Position numbers and translations under genes: made by a program
Source of the DNA: Bacteroidales bacterium
GTDB lineage: Bacteria; Bacteroidota; Bacteroidia; Bacteroidales; UBA932
Length of the DNA stretch: 32,143 nt
Reading direction: 5' to 3'
Assembly (NCBI GenBank): GCA_017617495.1
Contig: JAFZWD010000038.1
Location: 1-32,143 of the forward strand
Notes under the pieces: generated by a model
Database searches by the model: none
What the model was told of the DNA's origin: nothing
Seen by the model: only the letters and a program-made list of their open reading frames with translations
Shown: in pieces, positions 32,001 through 32,143 of the stretch
How positions within the stretch are numbered: the stretch's first letter is position 1
How the letters are laid out: every line of letters begins with the position of its first letter

Positions 32001-32143
32001 TGTGATGTGACCCCCAAAAGCTGGACGGTTTAACATTAAGTTACGAGGCCTTAGATTGGAACAGAGCTCGGTATTGCACCGGGCTCTTTCCTTTTAGCCT
32101 CAGTTTTATTCTATCATTATTGTAGTACCGGATGTATTCCCGG
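32001..32143 (-). mobile_element. End of an IS3-family insertion sequence (truncated by window)
   Basis: The terminal repeat begins TGTGATGTGACCCCCAAAAG, continuing with CTGGACGG, the TG...TGACCC style of IS150-group IS3 elements. It encloses the 3' end of the transposase gene, which runs out of the window on the minus strand. Confidence 0.75.
32041..32143 (-). CDS. IS3-family transposase OrfB, C-terminal fragment (partial)
   Basis: Reading the minus strand from the window edge gives 33 residues beginning REYIRYYNNDRIKLRLKGKS, then PVQYRALF, and a stop at 32041-32043. This is the conserved C-terminus of the DDE integrase core (rve) in IS3-family OrfB proteins. The rest, including the DDE residues and OrfA, lies beyond the window. 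About 40 nt separate the stop from the IS end, which is normal. Confidence 0.88.
   Translation of the reverse strand, partial: REYIRYYNNDRIKLRLKGKSPVQYRALFQSKAS

Noticed and set aside
1..32143. CRISPR arrays, tRNA and rRNA genes
   Set aside because: No regularly spaced direct repeats and no recognisable tRNA or rRNA sequence were found; the repeats seen are dispersed palindromes, not arrays.

Overview
The window is a dense, GC-rich chromosomal segment that looks like an uncultured or poorly characterised member of the Bacteroidales (a high-GC, Rikenellaceae-like lineage is my guess, made without any database search). The reasons are: -7 promoter boxes of the Bacteroidetes type TAnnTTTG upstream of several genes, a transketolase split into two genes, a DUF4369/TlpA-type lipoprotein, menaquinone biosynthesis genes, an IleS with a KMSKR loop, and a glycogen cluster containing a GH57 enzyme.

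Layout. 1-3509: 3' part of lepA followed by a secreted FAD-dependent oxidoreductase. 3530-5321: both halves of transketolase. 5375-6712: an ECF sigma factor, a small membrane protein (possible anti-sigma partner) and a Spy-like periplasmic protein, closed by a terminator. 6845-9741: tatA, tatC, menA, yidD, menG, an apparent operon for Tat export, membrane-protein insertion and menaquinone. 9838-10605 (minus): an AlkZ-related protein. 10664-12225: xseA and xseB (exonuclease VII). 12340-21440: a glycogen operon (branching enzyme, debranching enzyme, GT4 synthase-like glycosyltransferase, GH57 enzyme, glucan phosphorylase) whose later genes overlap, running into ribF. 22361-24981: greA, a HIT protein, a TlpA-like lipoprotein without CXXC, and an outer-membrane beta-barrel protein. 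25050-26342: a RAYT (HUH/Y1 transposase-like) gene bracketed by two copies of a 109-bp structured repeat. 26362-27577 (minus): tsaB and cvpA. 27643-31982: ileS, a DksA/TraR-like gene and lspA. 32001-32143: the end of an IS3-family insertion sequence.

The most unusual feature is the load of palindromic DNA. Three equally long (109 bp), same-orientation copies of one element with inverted ends and a central 12-13 bp hairpin lie at 9729, 25050 and 26234; the last two flank the RAYT gene, as expected of a RAYT and its REP-like substrate. Independently, at least five housekeeping genes (the AlkZ-related gene, xseA, glgB, tsaB, ileS) carry palindromic repeat sequence of three apparent families inside their open reading frames, without breaking the frame. 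This resembles the Rickettsia palindromic elements that insert into proteins, and is the best candidate here for an under-described system. Two tandem interchangeable hairpins directly upstream of glgB, and a terminator-like hairpin between the greA promoter and its start codon, are further leads. No tRNA, rRNA or CRISPR array was seen.
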